From Sclerotinia nivalis (taxonomy: Eukaryota; Ascomycota; Leotiomycetes; Helotiales; Sclerotiniaceae): a stretch of DNA of 64,000 nucleotides. The stretch covers positions 1,922,001 through 1,986,000 of the forward strand of contig JAPEIS010000001.1 in assembly GCA_029531795.1 (NCBI GenBank). Reading direction: 5' to 3'. Of the stretch, positions 35,343-48,938 are shown in pieces. How positions within the stretch are numbered: the first letter of the stretch is position 1; each line of letters begins with the position of its first letter. The notes beneath the pieces were generated by a model, which saw nothing but the letters and a program-made list of their open reading frames with translations, had not been told where the DNA came from and did no database searches. Made by a program: the position numbers and the translations under genes.

Positions 35343-37802
35343 AATATAGGAGTGAACAAAATTGAATCAAAAAGGAGCAAAAGCAAAGGGAGCAAGTGGA
35401 GCAAAATGTAGATACAAAATTGTTCCAATGGACCAAGAAGAGTTTGCCAATGTAGAGTTGTAGAAGCTATGAAGATGGATAGTAGAAATTTGCTTCAATA
35501 TCCCAATAATTACAAAGGGAAAGAGTATCTCTCAGGATTCAAGTCAAGTTGGGAAGGGTCGAGGAGGGTTTGTTTTAGTCTGAATATAACCTAGGGGGTA
35601 AACCCAAATGTAAGTTAAGTATGGCCTCAAATTCATTTTCCTCTGAAATAAAAGCCTTAATCAAAACACTACATCGCCCGGGCAATGGATAATTGAAAAA
35701 AATTCAGAGCTACAACATTGACAAAAATAATTTGTCTCTTGCTTGAATTTCATTTACAATTTTTTTTCCACAAAATCAACAACTTTCATCCATAGGTTCT
35801 TTGATACATTTCTTTGCATGAAGTCCTATATGATGAAGGCCACAACCTTAGAAAGGATTATATTATAATTGTTGCACCATGACCTTTCCTCGTCCACTCT
35901 ACTCGAATTTGGCTAATTGCAATGCTGTGACCTTGGAAGTATCGACATATTCAGCGTTTGCTCTATCCACTGCTCAGTTCTCACTTCTCAACACAATTTC
36001 ACTCCTGCTCTGTTACGAAAGTGCCGACCTCCTCTTGGGGTGCGTAAATTCTTCCTAAGATTGTGCGAAATCATCTGCTAACCAGAGAAAAGCCTCTCAC
36101 GATGACTAATTTCCTTCGCAGACTCCTGGCTTGTGCCAAATTCCGAGACCTTTCTTTTGTACTTGTGACTCTCCTTTACTAGCCACAAAAGTTCGGTGAC
36201 TGGCAGCTCAATCATTAAAACCGTTCACCATGCCGCAAGGATCTCAAGGAACAGTCGTATTCGAGCGATTTAAACGATTTACAATACTTCGACGACCGTT
36301 GCTGGATCTAACTGCGAAGATGAGCCCGTGACCATCGAAACACATCCTACGAGGACAGTTTCTATAATAATCAGCAACCACATCGCTGTTGTTAATGCAG
36401 CCACTGACACACAGCCTATCACTGGCTTGATGGCTCTCTAAGACACGTTCAGCAGCAATATCATGGCATGTCCTAATATAACACACCAAAGAAGGATGGT
36501 GCTTATGACACAGCGTTTGATATAAGTGTTCCCGATCTAGTTCTAGGCTTGACAAGCAGAAAACAACGCCAAGTCCCACTTTTGAAGGTGAGGAGGTCAT
36601 GCTGTTCCTCGATATGATTGTGTCTACTTTCTTATCTGTCTACGTCAATCCCGCAATCTCACGGGAGCTGCGTACGTGACATTCAAATAACGCACTGCTA
36701 CTTAGTATCCAAGCAAAAACACTTGTAACTAATCTTCGGGCATAACAATCAGGAGTAGAAATACTGAAAACGAGCTGCAAACGACTTTAGGAACAGCAGC
36801 AGAGCTCTCCTCTTTCAACCACCGCCATGAACTCCTCCTCCTTCCCACGGCTGCACATCCGCACATCTACTACCATTACCACATCCTAAAGCAATTCCAC
36901 AACATATCCATAAGTATATGCAAGATGTATGGATGTTGTATTCATAGAGTGATGTGGAGATAAGTAATAGAGGGGATATCAATGGAAAACAATCACTTGT
37001 ACAAGAGACATTAATTACTAGGATTATGAATTTTTTTATCTTTTTTTAAATCTGCCAATATGTACTCCATGGTACCTAGAAAGAAAACATTCCTCAGTGC
37101 TGAAGTGATGTTGCTATGTGTTACAAGTGTAGACATTTGCAATGTTGTTAAAGAGGGTTTCTAACTCTTCTTGATTTTAATTTTCACAAGGTTAGAGGCC
37201 ATAATTACTACTCGTATATGACTTCTTGACCTCCAGATGCTCTGAATCCATTTCCTACTGATCCCATATACAAGGACAAGACAAGGGGTGGTTATGGATG
37301 AAGGGGAAATAGAGGAACGCAGAGTTATCATGTGTCTTCAGACTATTCATAATGGAGATGAATTTGTTTTGTGATATACTGTGATTCATCCATGGAATGC
37401 AAACTTCCAATCCCTTCAAAATGAAGGAAGTTTCGATTGGCAAACTTGCCATCCTTTGTAGCCATAGTAGGTCCATCAATCTAATATTACATTTAGAAGG
37501 AACCAAGTATTCATGAAATGTGTATCAAGCCATTTTATACAAGTACATTATACTATGACCACACTTGTGGTTCATCACTTTGATTAAAATGCTCGGAGAC
37601 TGAAGTTGGTTCGACTGAACATTATGTATGTGGAAGCTGGAGATTTGGTGAGATTAGTCATCATTGCTACATTAGATGGCCTTACCCCGCCATTTTTACA
37701 CAAACGCGTCCATCATCGCAGCCTGATCTAATATGGCTCACAAGGCTGAATGATTTCGCCTTCTTAGAAAATAAATATTAAGCAGCAACTTCACAACAAG
37801 AA
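35343..37802. other. Divergent intergenic region between RhoGEF and NAS2
   Basis: 2.5 kb containing both promoters. The 118-codon minus-strand frame at 36244-36600 has no domain and an unusual Cys/His content; I do not call it. An ACGCGT hexamer lies at 37704-37709, 94 bp before the NAS2 ATG; one such site is not significant alone. Confidence 0.5.
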
Positions 37803-38674
37803 ATGGGATTACCTTTAAATATGGAAAATCTACATGCGCCTACAGTTCCGTCTGGTCCTACCTCTGGTCCAGCAGCTACAAATGGAATGCAAACGGATGG
37901 CCTCACATTTTCTCAACTTCAGGCTAAGAAAGACAATATAGAAGCTGAAATTAAAGCTTTGAGTGGTGTTCTCGACTCGGCAGGTTATATTTCGAGTCAC
38001 ATAGGCTTCTGCTAACATTTGGCAGCATGGTGTGGATATGACTACGCGGCTTCTGACACCCGATGGTTTCCCTCGAGCAGATCTAGATGTTGCACAAAGT
38101 AAGGTATTCGAGCCCCAAAAGTGCCATCTGGACTAATTTCTCCTTTCAAGTTAGAACTACTAGATCACGAATAATTCATCTCAAAAATGACTACAAAGCT
38201 CTTATGAGCGTTATTGAGAAGCATATTCATCAACATTTTGCAAGACTTGCCGAAGACCCAAAAACAGAGGAGCCCGTCGTCGGCGACGCCCAGGCTAGTG
38301 AGATTATAGCTTCTTTTGATGAGCCAGCACCCTTAGATCTACCATTCGCGAAGGTCAATAGTGTTGCAGCCGGTAGCCCTGCTGATGATGCAGGTTTAAA
38401 AGCCGGGGATACAATCAGAAACTTTGGGTACGTCAATCATGCGAACCATGATGGCTTAAAGAGGGTTGCAGAATGTGTACAAGGAAATGAAGGCGTATGT
38501 TTTCTAATTCACTACAAGATATGCGAGAGCCTTACTGATCTCTACCCATAATAGCGGGAGGTTACCGTGAAAGTTTCCCGGGATTTAGGACGCCAAGAGT
38601 TACAATTAACTTTGACGCCACGAAGAAACTGGGGAGGCAGAGGTCTTTTGGGTTGTCATATTCTGCCATTGTAG
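37803..38674 (+). CDS. NAS2: 26S proteasome assembly chaperone NAS2 (PSMD9/p27)
   Basis: Holds Rpt5 during assembly of the proteasome base. Four exons (37803-37979, 38026-38098, 38151-38494, 38555-38674) give 237 residues, the usual size. The coiled-coil N-terminal domain has LQAKKDNIEAEIKAL, then the conserved HGVDMTTRLLTPDGFPRADLD and LKNDYKALMSVIEKHIH. A PDZ domain follows with KVNSVAAGSPADDAGLKAGD. The ending GRGLLGCHILPL is the family C-terminus. Intron 1 works in frame only with a GC donor (TCG|GCAGGT at 37980), giving DS-HGVDMTT; it is 46 nt with a perfect GCTAAC branch site. The other introns are GT-AG. It is functionally linked to RPN2 at 3.3-6.9 kb but not adjacent. Confidence 0.94.
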
Positions 38675-39577
38675 TCCAGAATCATGACTGCTATCATAAT
38701 ATGGCAGGTGCTATTCGAGCGTAGGAGTTACATGGCAGGCGTTTGGGTTCTGGTTGGATTGTAAAATGGAGCGAGTTTGGCCCAAATACTTTCCGTGTCA
38801 ACGCATGAGGTTAATTTATGCATCTACGGGGCCATATTCATATGATACCTACTACCTAGCTACTAGCATAGCAAATCCTTTCCTGAGAAATGCGTTTTCT
38901 GTGTCAAAGTCAAGCTACATGGCTTGATAGAGAAGCGATAAGATGACCTAATCTGATAATGCAATATGCTTTTGGAAACCGCTCATAACTTTAGCCGTAT
39001 TCGTAGTATCCGTACAAGTACAAAGAAATTGGAATGGTGAAACCTTTGATCTGACGGATTTACGTAGACGAACCCGTTTAAATTCTTATTCTTCGAATCA
39101 TATACATTCTAATAAGGATTTATTAGCAATAGTATTATGATTCACAAAATGCTTTCAGATTTTTAAAATTCCACTTAGTTCCACTGTTTGTTCCAAAGTT
39201 TTTGATATGGTTGGAAGTGAATGAATTAAGGCGGCAGAATAATACGAAGATAACGTGACTTAGGCCAACTTTCTCGATTTTTCCATTTTTCGCTTACATA
39301 AAGTTCGCCCACCGCTTTATTCTCACTAAAGTTTTGGTCTTATAGCAATCAAAACATTCTCACATTCTCACCACCCTTGAAGACCAAATCATACTCCACC
39401 ACGTCCACGACGAATTTTCAAAGATAACAGGTACCCCTCGTCCTTTCCAACTTCACCACTCATCGATTTCATTTTCGCATCAAAAATTTCATTTGCGCTG
39501 ACACATTTCATCAACAGTGTGGACATTTGCGAGCTCTGTTCACCTAAACTTCTACCTAACGAAAACATCAAGAAATC
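38675..39577. other. NAS2-Ran intergenic region
   Basis: 900 bp of AT-rich DNA between two same-strand genes. The last 200 bp before the Ran ATG are pyrimidine-rich (repeated ACATTCTCAC, CCACC), as in promoters of highly expressed fungal genes. I see no gene. Confidence 0.5.
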
Positions 39578-40539
<962 letters not shown>

Positions 40540-41613
40540 ATGGACCACAATAATGTCCAGAGGACCTTCGATCATTTAGCAGTATCTTAGATCGTTCTTT
40601 TTCTCGGTGGTATTTGCATTTCTCCTGTCGATCGGATTGCGGATAGAGGTGGATGGCGCCTCCCTCTTTTACTGGGCAGGGCACATCATAGGCCAAGGGG
40701 TACGCTGGGGGGGATGGATTGGGAATTTTACGAGCGACGAACATCTTGAGATGGAATTAAAATTAATTCTCGAGATATTACTGCCATTGGCAGCTTATGT
40801 AGCTAGAAGCATAAAATACCATTAGTTCTTTTGATAGACAGCCTTACGAACTTAGAGCCTTGTAAAGCCTTGTGTGAAATAATGTGGTTAAAATGTGATC
40901 GGACATGACCTAGGAATATCACCGAAGTAGGTAGGTATGAGCAGCATCTCTCACTACATGCCAATTTCATATTTCATCTCTACTCTCTGCAGTTCACATT
41001 TGACTAAGCTAGAGAAGGAAGCTCGGATACAGGTTTTTAAGTTCTTACTATTATTCCTCATCATGCTGTTGCTTATCATCGATTGGCCTTGGGTTCCAAT
41101 TTGTTCCACAGACATCTCCGAATCAGGATATACGAGTATTGCATTGAGATCCCAGCCAACAAAACCCCACGCCACGTTCTCAAGCTTTGAATAGAGGCTG
41201 ATAGGTTTGTCCAAAAGAGTTGCTTAATAGATAGCTTCCGAAATCTCCCTGAGCTACATGCAATATCAATTGTAGAACGAAAACGTTAATTTCTGTTTGT
41301 CTTATCTATCGACCTTGGCAGTTCCAACATCTATCATTGGATCTGCAATATGATGATGCCACCCCGTTATCCCTCGTATTTTCTACTCGATTTTATTGCG
41401 TGAAACGATGATGAAGTCCTGCTGCTCTGCTCATCAAGTGGAGTATGATGCAGGCCCGTTGCATAGTGATAAAGAGCTAGAGCACATCAGGAAGGCCGTT
41501 AGGAATCAACGATCTGGAGGCGTTTTGGAACACTTATAAATATCGATCACCCAAAGCTATTCATAACATCTGTGGACGATATGCTCATTGAATATACTTT
41601 TCGTATATAGAAA
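40540..41613. other. Ran-carboxypeptidase intergenic region
   Basis: 1.07 kb with Ran 3' UTR at the left and the carboxypeptidase promoter at the right; a TATAAA lies at 41534-41539, 80 bp before the ATG. The open frames here (40607-40825, 40937-41194 and antisense) look random. Confidence 0.5.
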
Positions 41614-43931
41614 ATGATTTCCCGAATCACAGCAGGATTGGCATTGTTCACGGTGGTGAACGGTGCCAAAATTACTCAAAGGAACATACAAGCTAATCTG
41701 GGAGGCCGAGGAGTTCCAGCAAACGCCACCGGGGTAAAAACTCTCGTTACACCTCAAAACATAACAATTCGTTATAAGGAGCCTGGGAAGGAAGGTGTAT
41801 GTGAGACCACGCCTGGTGTAAATTCGTACTCTGGATATATCGACCTTGATGCGTACGTAAATCTTGGCACTTGACACTTCATAAGAATTGCAGTCACAGC
41901 ATGCTAAATGATTTCAGCAACTCACACACCTTCTTTTGGTTCTTTGAAGCCCGAAACGACCCTGCAAATGCACCAGTCACTCTTTGGCTGAATGGTGGAC
42001 CAGGTTCCGATTCTATGATTGGTCTCTTTCAAGGTATGCAGCGATTTAGACAATTCCGTAAATACAAGCTGACATTGCCAGAGCTGGGTCCTTGCAATGT
42101 TACGGCAAACCTCACCACTGAGTTGAATCCTTATTCATTTAGCGAATATTCAAATTTGTTGTTTCTTTCTCAACCTCTAGGCGTTGGGTTTTCGTATGGA
42201 TCAGAAGGTGTTGGGAGTCTGAACCCAGGCAAGTCGATTAGTGCCTCATTCATGAAGATTGCTAATTCCTATAACAGTCACTAGTATCTATGAAAACGCT
42301 TCCTATGCTGGGGCACAGGGAAGGTATCCTGTCATCAACGCGACAGCTCTTGATACTACAGACCTTGCGGCTGTGGCCGCTTGGCACGTTCTGTAAGAAA
42401 TATCTTTTCTTCGCTGGTGGCTTGGAAACTAGCTGGCCATGCTTCAGTATTCCGAATATTTCCTCTGTGTCTTTCTTAGTCCATTGTATATATTGTATAA
42501 GTGACATAGCTCAGTGCTAATTTTTCTAGGCAAGGATTCCTTGGTGGTTTACCCCAACTCGACCCGGCTGTCAATCTTACCACGAAAAAGGAATTCAACC
42601 TATGGACAGAGTCTTATGGTGGCCACTATGGTCCCGCCTTCTACAAGTACTTCTATGACAGAAACCAGGAAATCGCAAATGGTACTATTGCAGGCGTCCA
42701 CCTAGACTTCAACACTCTTGGTGTTGGTAATGGAATCATCGACGAATACGTCCAAGCACCATTGTGAGTCAGATATGAGTAGTTATCTAAAATCACCAAC
42801 ATCTACTAATCATGTGAAAAAATAGTTATCCTGAGTTTGCCGTAAACAATACATATGGCATCAAGGCTTATAATGACACAGGTATTTAATGCCCAATGGA
42901 ACATTCGTTGCCCATACTAATTCATTAGTCTACAACTTTGCGAAATTTGCTCTTTATATGGGTAACGGCTGCCTTGACCAGATTAACCTTTGCCGCGCGA
43001 CAAACTTGACGACGGCCGCGGATCAAGCAATATGCACTGAAGCCGAGAATATCTGCAGAGATACCGTGGAAGGAGTCTACTATACGTTTGGAGGACGAGG
43101 AGCCTACGACATTCGACATCCCTATGGTTCGTTTCTTTGTTTCGCGCATTCTCAACCCCTTTTCCCTAGATTTTCAAGAGCAACGATGATGTGGCTTTGA
43201 GCTAACAAAATTTTCCAGCTGATCCAACTCCACCAACCTACTTTATGGATTTCTTAAACTTAGCTTCTACGCAGGATGCTTTGGGTGTCAACCTAAATTA
43301 CAGTGCGGACTCCAATTTGGAAGTTTACTATGCTTTCCAGCAGACTGGAGATTTTGTCTATCCGACTTTCTTGGAGGATCTAGAATACTTACTCGCAAAC
43401 GACGTTCGAGTATCACTATACTACGGTGATGCGGATTATATTTGCAATGTAAGTTCAGCCCGAAGATTAAGAAATCCAAGTTAATACAACTAGTGGTTCG
43501 GAGGGGAAGCTATTTCTTTGGCCGCGAACTATACTCACAGCGCCGAATTTGCGGCAGCAGGTTATGCTCCTTTCATGGTTGATGGAACAGAGTACGGAGA
43601 AGTGAGACAGTATGGCAATTTCAGTTTCTTGAGAGTCTATGAAGCAGGTAAGTCATATATTCCTATACTTATCTATACCCAGTCCTTGATTAACTTGCTA
43701 ACTTATGTGAAAGGCCATGAAGTACCGTACTACCAGCCAATAGCAAGTTTGGAATTTTTCAGGCGCACATTACTCAACCTCGATATTGCGGATGGAAAAT
43801 CGAGGCTTACTAGTAATTACTCAAGCCCAGGTACCGCTTCAGCCACCCATACTGAACCTTTTGTCGCTTTGCCATCATCAACATCAGGTTCTAGTACGGC
43901 AGCTGCTGGGCTACCTAACTGGCAAAGATAG
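41614..43931 (+). CDS. Secreted serine carboxypeptidase, family S10
   Basis: Removes C-terminal residues from peptides, outside the cell or in the vacuole. Ten exons (41614-41852, 41918-42033, 42082-42228, 42278-42392, 42530-42763, 42826-42881, 42929-43126, 43219-43448, 43494-43647, 43714-43931) sum to 568 residues. There is a signal peptide ([17 protein letters not shown]). Family motifs: [13 protein letters not shown], the oxyanion loop [11 protein letters not shown], nucleophile [11 protein letters not shown] with Ser234, [11 protein letters not shown] with Asp441, and [10 protein letters not shown] with His498. GPGSD replaces the usual GPGSS. A Ser/Thr-rich tail follows the domain. Intron 3 uses a GC donor of classic form (AG|GCAAGT at 42229); with it [11 protein letters not shown] reads as in relatives. 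Several NxT/S sites suggest glycosylation. All exon phases agree, so the gene looks functional despite its many introns. Confidence 0.94.
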
Positions 43932-44417
43932 AGGAGGATTTCTGTCGAAAGTATAATTGCCACTAAGGATCCTTGTGTCGGGAAGTGCATGCAGGTCACG
44001 TGTTGACGATCAATTTGCTTTTCATGAACTTACTCGTGTAAATACAAATCAATATATTACCAAGACTTCATGGAAACTTTATGGAAAATTGACTGTGAAA
44101 TAAATATTTCCAAAGTTTAACCTCCTAAACAAACAGATACAATTTCATGAAATGATTAAACTAATTAATAAAATATGTCGTGATGATAACAATATCTGTT
44201 CCGGGGTAAGTGGAAATTTCTTAGATTCTTTAGATTCTCGCTTGCGTCGCGGTTCCCCAAACGCGTCAACCTCATGCATCCAAATTCTCCTATCTCTACT
44301 CCTTTTTACTCCCCAATCCATTTTATTCGCACAGGAATTGGCATTTCTGTTGCGGGGACTAATTTTCCATTACCCATTCTTCAATCATATGTTCACTTGG
44401 TATGAATATTCGTTAAT
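43932..44417. other. Upstream region of the homeobox gene
   Basis: 486 bp between carboxypeptidase and homeobox gene on the same strand, AT-rich, with one MluI box (listed separately) and no gene. Confidence 0.5.
44261..44266. promoter_or_regulatory. MluI cell-cycle box (ACGCGT) upstream of the homeobox gene
   Basis: A perfect ACGCGT lies 152 bp before the ATG of the YOX1-like gene. MBF binds this hexamer at G1/S genes, and yeast YOX1 is cell-cycle regulated. A single site in 400 bp has a chance probability of several percent, so support is weak on its own. Confidence 0.35.
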
Positions 44418-46482
44418 ATGGACGACGCGACTCTACCCCCGATGTCTCCACCCCTCCCTGAACCTCACACTCAAACCGATTTTAACCCTTTACCTAAATC
44501 TATTGATCCTCAAATCCAACCTCAACTTGAACTCCAAGCCGAACCTGGACCTGAAATCTCTGCCTGCTCAGACAATAACGAGGGAGCGGAGCCAGCCAAC
44601 CCTTCCCATGATCCCACCGCAACTGTTCCTCTAAAAGAAGAGATTCTTGATCATGAATGGAAATTGGAGGCTGGGAAGCAGAAAAGGAAACGAACTAGGT
44701 ATGCGGGATTAAATGACCAGGCCTTCAACAGCCAATTGTCAAAAACCTTTGATCCAAACTCGGGGTGCTTGCTCTATTATGTATAATAGCAGACTTGTGT
44801 GCTGACAAGTCTGAATCTACAGCCCGGAAGACCAGGCATTCCTGGAAGCTCAATACAAGGAAAACCCGAAGCCGAATAAAGCAGCGCGTGCGGAAATCGT
44901 CAAGAGTGTTAGGTTAAATGAGAAAGAGGTTCAGGTATGGTTACTGCTGAATTGCTGCTGTACGTTATGACAAGACGCGTCTCGACTGACTGGCGGATCT
45001 TTCTAGATATGGTTTCAAAATCGTCGCCAAATCAATCGAAGAAAGTCGCGTCCACTTCTCCCACATGAGATTGCAGCCTTTGGCCTTGGTATAAATCCTC
45101 TGTCTTCTGATCCTGCATCCGCAGTCAGCTATAGTAGCAGCCAGGAAACAGAGGAGCAAAACGAATCCTTTCCGCCACACGAGCCGTTGGACATGCTCGA
45201 TAACGAGGAGGAGACTATACTTGCACGGGACGTTCAACAACCGCCGCCACATGAAACGACTCCAATGATTAAACCTACAGAAACAATTACGGAAAGGGCT
45301 GAAGATTTAAAAATGGAAATCAAACCCAATACTCTTGTCTCAGAGACATCCACGAAGGAAACTCGCCCTCAATCTGTTTCGGAAGCCTTGTCCCAGTCCT
45401 TTTCCGCTACACCTGGATATTTGGCCAATCGGTGGAATAACGTGAACCCGTTTTCAACCCCTGTTGCTGCTCAAAGTGTTATGTTCACAACTCCCGCCAT
45501 GTAAATAATCCTACTTGAACCCCTCTATCACCGATGAGCTACTGACAAGGTTGCTCCTAGTTCTCGACCAGTTTTTCCATCATCTTGTCCTGAGAGGATC
45601 ACAACAGATACGACCCCTACATCTCGTGTGCGTCTCTCAACTGGCCTCGATGGTAGAGCAGAATTAGTCGAAGGAGAAATCACCCCTCCCCGCCCACATG
45701 CTGAACGGCCTACATCATCTTTGTCAAGTGTCATTCCGCTAAAGCGCATGCGAAGCTTACAACGTAGCCGCAGTGCTTTGCCTCTCGGATCTTCGTCTTT
45801 CGGTGGCCCTTTTATGCCTCGTTTACCAAGCGGTCGCTCGCGTGATGCACGAACTTGGGAATTTTGTGCTGAGGGAGAGCCTCGTGATGAACTCACAACT
45901 CAGGCTGAAAATGAGTCCAATGGTTCAGCGATCGCGGCTATTAGTCTTATCCGCTCGACCAGTGGCGGTGCTTTGAAATCTAACCCTAGCAAACGAAACA
46001 CGCCATCTCGAGCGAATCCGCAAGGAAAAAGGCCTAAGATGGGTCGTGCTTCATCAAGTGTTGCGAGAATGCAAAGCGGAGTCAAGAAACAGAAACAGCC
46101 TGCTAATGATAAAGATCCATTGATGAGATCTCCATCAGGGGACTCGGACAAGGAGAATTGGATACCACATCAAAACGGCGTAAACCCACGTCGACGACCT
46201 GCTCATATTAGAAAAGAGATTGAGATACAACCGAAAGGAATTCTCCAAGAAAATCTCAAGATTCCTACTCATGCAGACTTCGGCGTTAATGGAAATAAAC
46301 GAATAAAGAGCGGACATGCTGAACCTCAGGTTTACGAGGATACAGGAACTAGTGTAGAGACCCCCAAAGTCCCTGATGATGATGTTCAGCGTTTTATGCG
46401 AGGCTCGGCGAGCCCTAGTAAGAAAGATGATGTCGACTGTATACAAGGACTTCTATCACTGAGTCAGGGAAATTGGCGGTAA
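44418..46482 (+). CDS. Homeodomain transcription factor, YOX1-like
   Basis: Sequence-specific DNA-binding protein; the yeast relatives Yox1/Yhp1 repress early-G1 genes together with Mcm1. Four exons (44418-44698, 44823-44934, 45007-45500, 45561-46482) give 602 residues. The homeodomain spans about residues 85-150: basic arm KQKRKRTR, then EDQAFLEAQYKENPKPNKAAR and helix 3 VQIWFQNRRQINRRK, which has all core residues (W, F, N, R) and is split by introns 1 and 2. The rest is Ser/Pro/Arg-rich and disordered, with many S/T-P sites. SDKENW (near residue 490) is a KEN-box candidate for APC/C-driven turnover. The YOX1 identity rests on the homeodomain and layout and would need a tree to confirm. Confidence 0.85.
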
Positions 46483-47141
46483 TCAGGATCCTGCGTGGTC
46501 AATTATACGAGAAATGAATGTAATGATTCGGCGTCTTACCAGAGCTTGGTCGTTTGGGGTACTGGTCAATTTTTGGGAAAGGCAAATAAAATTGGTGTAA
46601 CGGTGTGGTGTGGTGTATGATTATTATTTTGGGTTTTCTAACATTGGGAAGATGCGATAAATGTTGAGTTAATGGGAACAAATCTATGGTGCGAATTTAC
46701 CTACTTGCGTAGGTGAGTGCTTTTGTAAATTGTTATTTTTGAAGCCTTGACAGAGAAATTGGGATGGGTTTTGACCTGCTAGCTGAGGCATTGTCATTTG
46801 TCTATTCTGACAGTCATTGAGACAATCCCCTTTTTGAATTAAGCGAATACAATCCATCGAGTTACAATAGTAATAAAACTACTATTATTTGATCATATTC
46901 AGACACTAGTCATGTCATTGACTCTATAAATATTGCCATGCTATTGCCTCGAGACCTTGTGAACCCTTTCCCATTCACTATATATGGTGCAATAATTGTT
47001 TTAATTTGCTTTTGATTTCTTTCTAATCCCATGCCAACCCATCTACTTAACAACGACACAATACCTTCCTAGTTCTTCAACCAGCTTCAATTTATCAAAA
47101 CCATTTCTGGCATATTGGGTACAACAAACAACACCCTTGCA
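46483..47141. other. Intergenic region between homeobox gene and orphan gene
   Basis: 660 bp, AT-rich, with no gene and no clear motif. The right end, about 47000-47141, is CA/CT-rich and is probably the leader of the next gene. Confidence 0.5.
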
Positions 47142-48938
47142 ATGCCACACATTTCTGGGATACAAGCACCACTGCAAGAACTTCGGGCTCTGGATTCTTA
47201 CATTGATGTTGATTTTGCCCAACTTTTCAATTCTTCTGTTTCTATTTCTGATGACGGATCTGAAATCAAAGGAGTAATTGACAAGCCTGGGTCACGTTCT
47301 GGTGATAGAGATGAAATTGATACTAATATAACTGTGGAGCATGAGGTCATTGTTGATAATGAGGAAGAGATTGATCCTCTTACCGTTATCACGAAACCAT
47401 ATATGTTAACACCAGAATCATCACTTTCCAGTTCCAGATCTAGCTCTATGTCTGCCAGCACGACTCCAAGTCTGAAGGTGGATAACACAGCTCAAACTGT
47501 AGTCATCTCTGGCAGCGGACATAAAAAGGTCACATCTGACAGCACTATAGTTCCAGATATCGACGGTCTTCAGCGCCTACACGAAAGAAAGATCTACAAC
47601 CAAGGTGACGAAATTACCAGACCCAGCACCCCTCCTGCAAAGCCAATAATCCACATTCCCACAAACCGCATTGAACTTCGAGCACTCTACGAAAAGTTCC
47701 CCGATATCTGTCCCAGCATTCCCGCGCCCCCACCTGCTTTTTTCAACCGACGATTCAACCAGAAAACTTATCTGGAAATTGTACGATCGCCGCCAGCCTC
47801 ACCGCGCAAATATGGCCAACCAGATTCACATCGTCTCGCCGAATCTTTCGCCTCCAGAACACCTCTCCCAATAAAAGTGAACATGCATCCCAGAGTGGTA
47901 AAAGAGAATCTGCGAGAATGGTACCAAATGGAAGGATTCATGGCCAAATGTCGACGCGACGAGGAACTCAACCCCTATCCACATTTAAATCTAAATTCGG
48001 GATGGAACCGCGCACGCGTACAGGGAGAACAATGGCATGATAATTTTTCTCCGTGGCAGGAACCAAATAAGAAGATTCTGGAGGTGGTACAGATGCAAGA
48101 GCAATTTTTGAGGTTTTCGTGGAGTGAGCAGGTCGATTCGATTGTGGTTGATGGGGGGTTATCGAAAGGGATTTTTGAGAGGATTTTTGAGGGGGTGGAT
48201 GCCGAGAGGGAAAGGATGGAGGGACGCGGTCTGAAGAGAGCGCCTGGTGCGTGGTGGGGGAGGAGGAAGAGGGTTTTTTATGATATGAAGGGGAGGGGGT
48301 TTAGGGAGGAGGTTTTTATTAGGAATTGTCTGATTTGGGATGGGGTGGAGGTTTGGGATTCTAAGGGTGTTGATGGGGAATATGGTAAATTGAAGCGGAA
48401 AATCGATCAAGTGGAGAAAATGGCTGTAGAAGCGGATGATTCCGAAATGACACAGATCCAGGAACCACACGCAAAGAGAATGAAAACACATCGACGAATC
48501 GCACAAGTAATGAGCGCAGCATGGCGATCCAAACGGCGAAACCAGGAAAAGAAAGCCGGGCGATGGACCGATGGGACCCCGTTGCAAAATCGTATGTGGT
48601 TAGAGTTCCATTGGGTATTAGATGCGCCGGATTATCATGATCGACGGTTTTTTGATACGAGGGATTGGTCGCGGATTTTTACTGAGAGGGGTTGGCCGGG
48701 TGTTACGAAACTTCGTGTTTGGGCGGAGTTTTATCATGGCTGGGGTCCGTTGCAGAGTTGGTTGTTTAGGTATACGCTGGCGGTGCAGAGACAGTATAGG
48801 GCGTTTAGGGAGAGGGAGAGGGAGATGGAGAGGGAAGGGCAGCAGAGGAGGCAGTGGGAGTGGGCGGGTGGAAATGGGAATGCATATGAGAATGGAATGA
48901 TGGATTCAAGGTACGGGTATGTTGGGTATTATGGATGA
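47142..48938 (+). CDS. Orphan protein of unknown function
   Basis: Single exon of 598 residues. The longer frame begins at a TTG (47115), so ATG 47142 (MPHISGIQAPLQELRALDSY) is the first fungal start. The N-terminal third is acidic and Ser-rich (many S/D/E). The middle is Pro-rich with PPAFFNRRFNQKTYLEIV. The C-terminal part is rich in Trp, Arg and Glu, with LQNRMWLEFHWVLDAPDYHD, WSRIFTERGWPGVTKLRVWA and a strongly charged helix REREREMEREGQQRR. I recognise no domain. The long open frame, low stop density and coherent amino-acid use support a real gene. Base skew flips twice along the coding strand: C-rich at 47700-47880, G-rich at 48100-48370, then A/C-rich and G-rich again at the end. Confidence 0.75.
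   Translation: MPHISGIQAPLQELRALDSYIDVDFAQLFNSSVSISDDGSEIKGVIDKPGSRSGDRDEIDTNITVEHEVIVDNEEEIDPLTVITKPYMLTPESSLSSSRSSSMSASTTPSLKVDNTAQTVVISGSGHKKVTSDSTIVPDIDGLQRLHERKIYNQGDEITRPSTPPAKPIIHIPTNRIELRALYEKFPDICPSIPAPPPAFFNRRFNQKTYLEIVRSPPASPRKYGQPDSHRLAESFASRTPLPIKVNMHPRVVKENLREWYQMEGFMAKCRRDEELNPYPHLNLNSGWNRARVQGEQWHDNFSPWQEPNKKILEVVQMQEQFLRFSWSEQVDSIVVDGGLSKGIFERIFEGVDAERERMEGRGLKRAPGAWWGRRKRVFYDMKGRGFREEVFIRNCLIWDGVEVWDSKGVDGEYGKLKRKIDQVEKMAVEADDSEMTQIQEPHAKRMKTHRRIAQVMSAAWRSKRRNQEKKAGRWTDGTPLQNRMWLEFHWVLDAPDYHDRRFFDTRDWSRIFTERGWPGVTKLRVWAEFYHGWGPLQSWLFRYTLAVQRQYRAFREREREMEREGQQRRQWEWAGGNGNAYENGMMDSRYGYVGYYG

Noticed and set aside
36244..36600. 118-codon minus-strand frame with many Cys and His
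   Set aside because: No domain, no signal peptide, in the RhoGEF upstream region; could be chance. Left uncalled.
37704..37709. MluI box controlling NAS2
   Set aside because: One ACGCGT; about ten are expected in 64 kb, and NAS2 is not a known G1/S gene.
47115..47141. Nine-codon extension of the orphan protein
   Set aside because: Starts with TTG; ATG 47142 is the first in frame.
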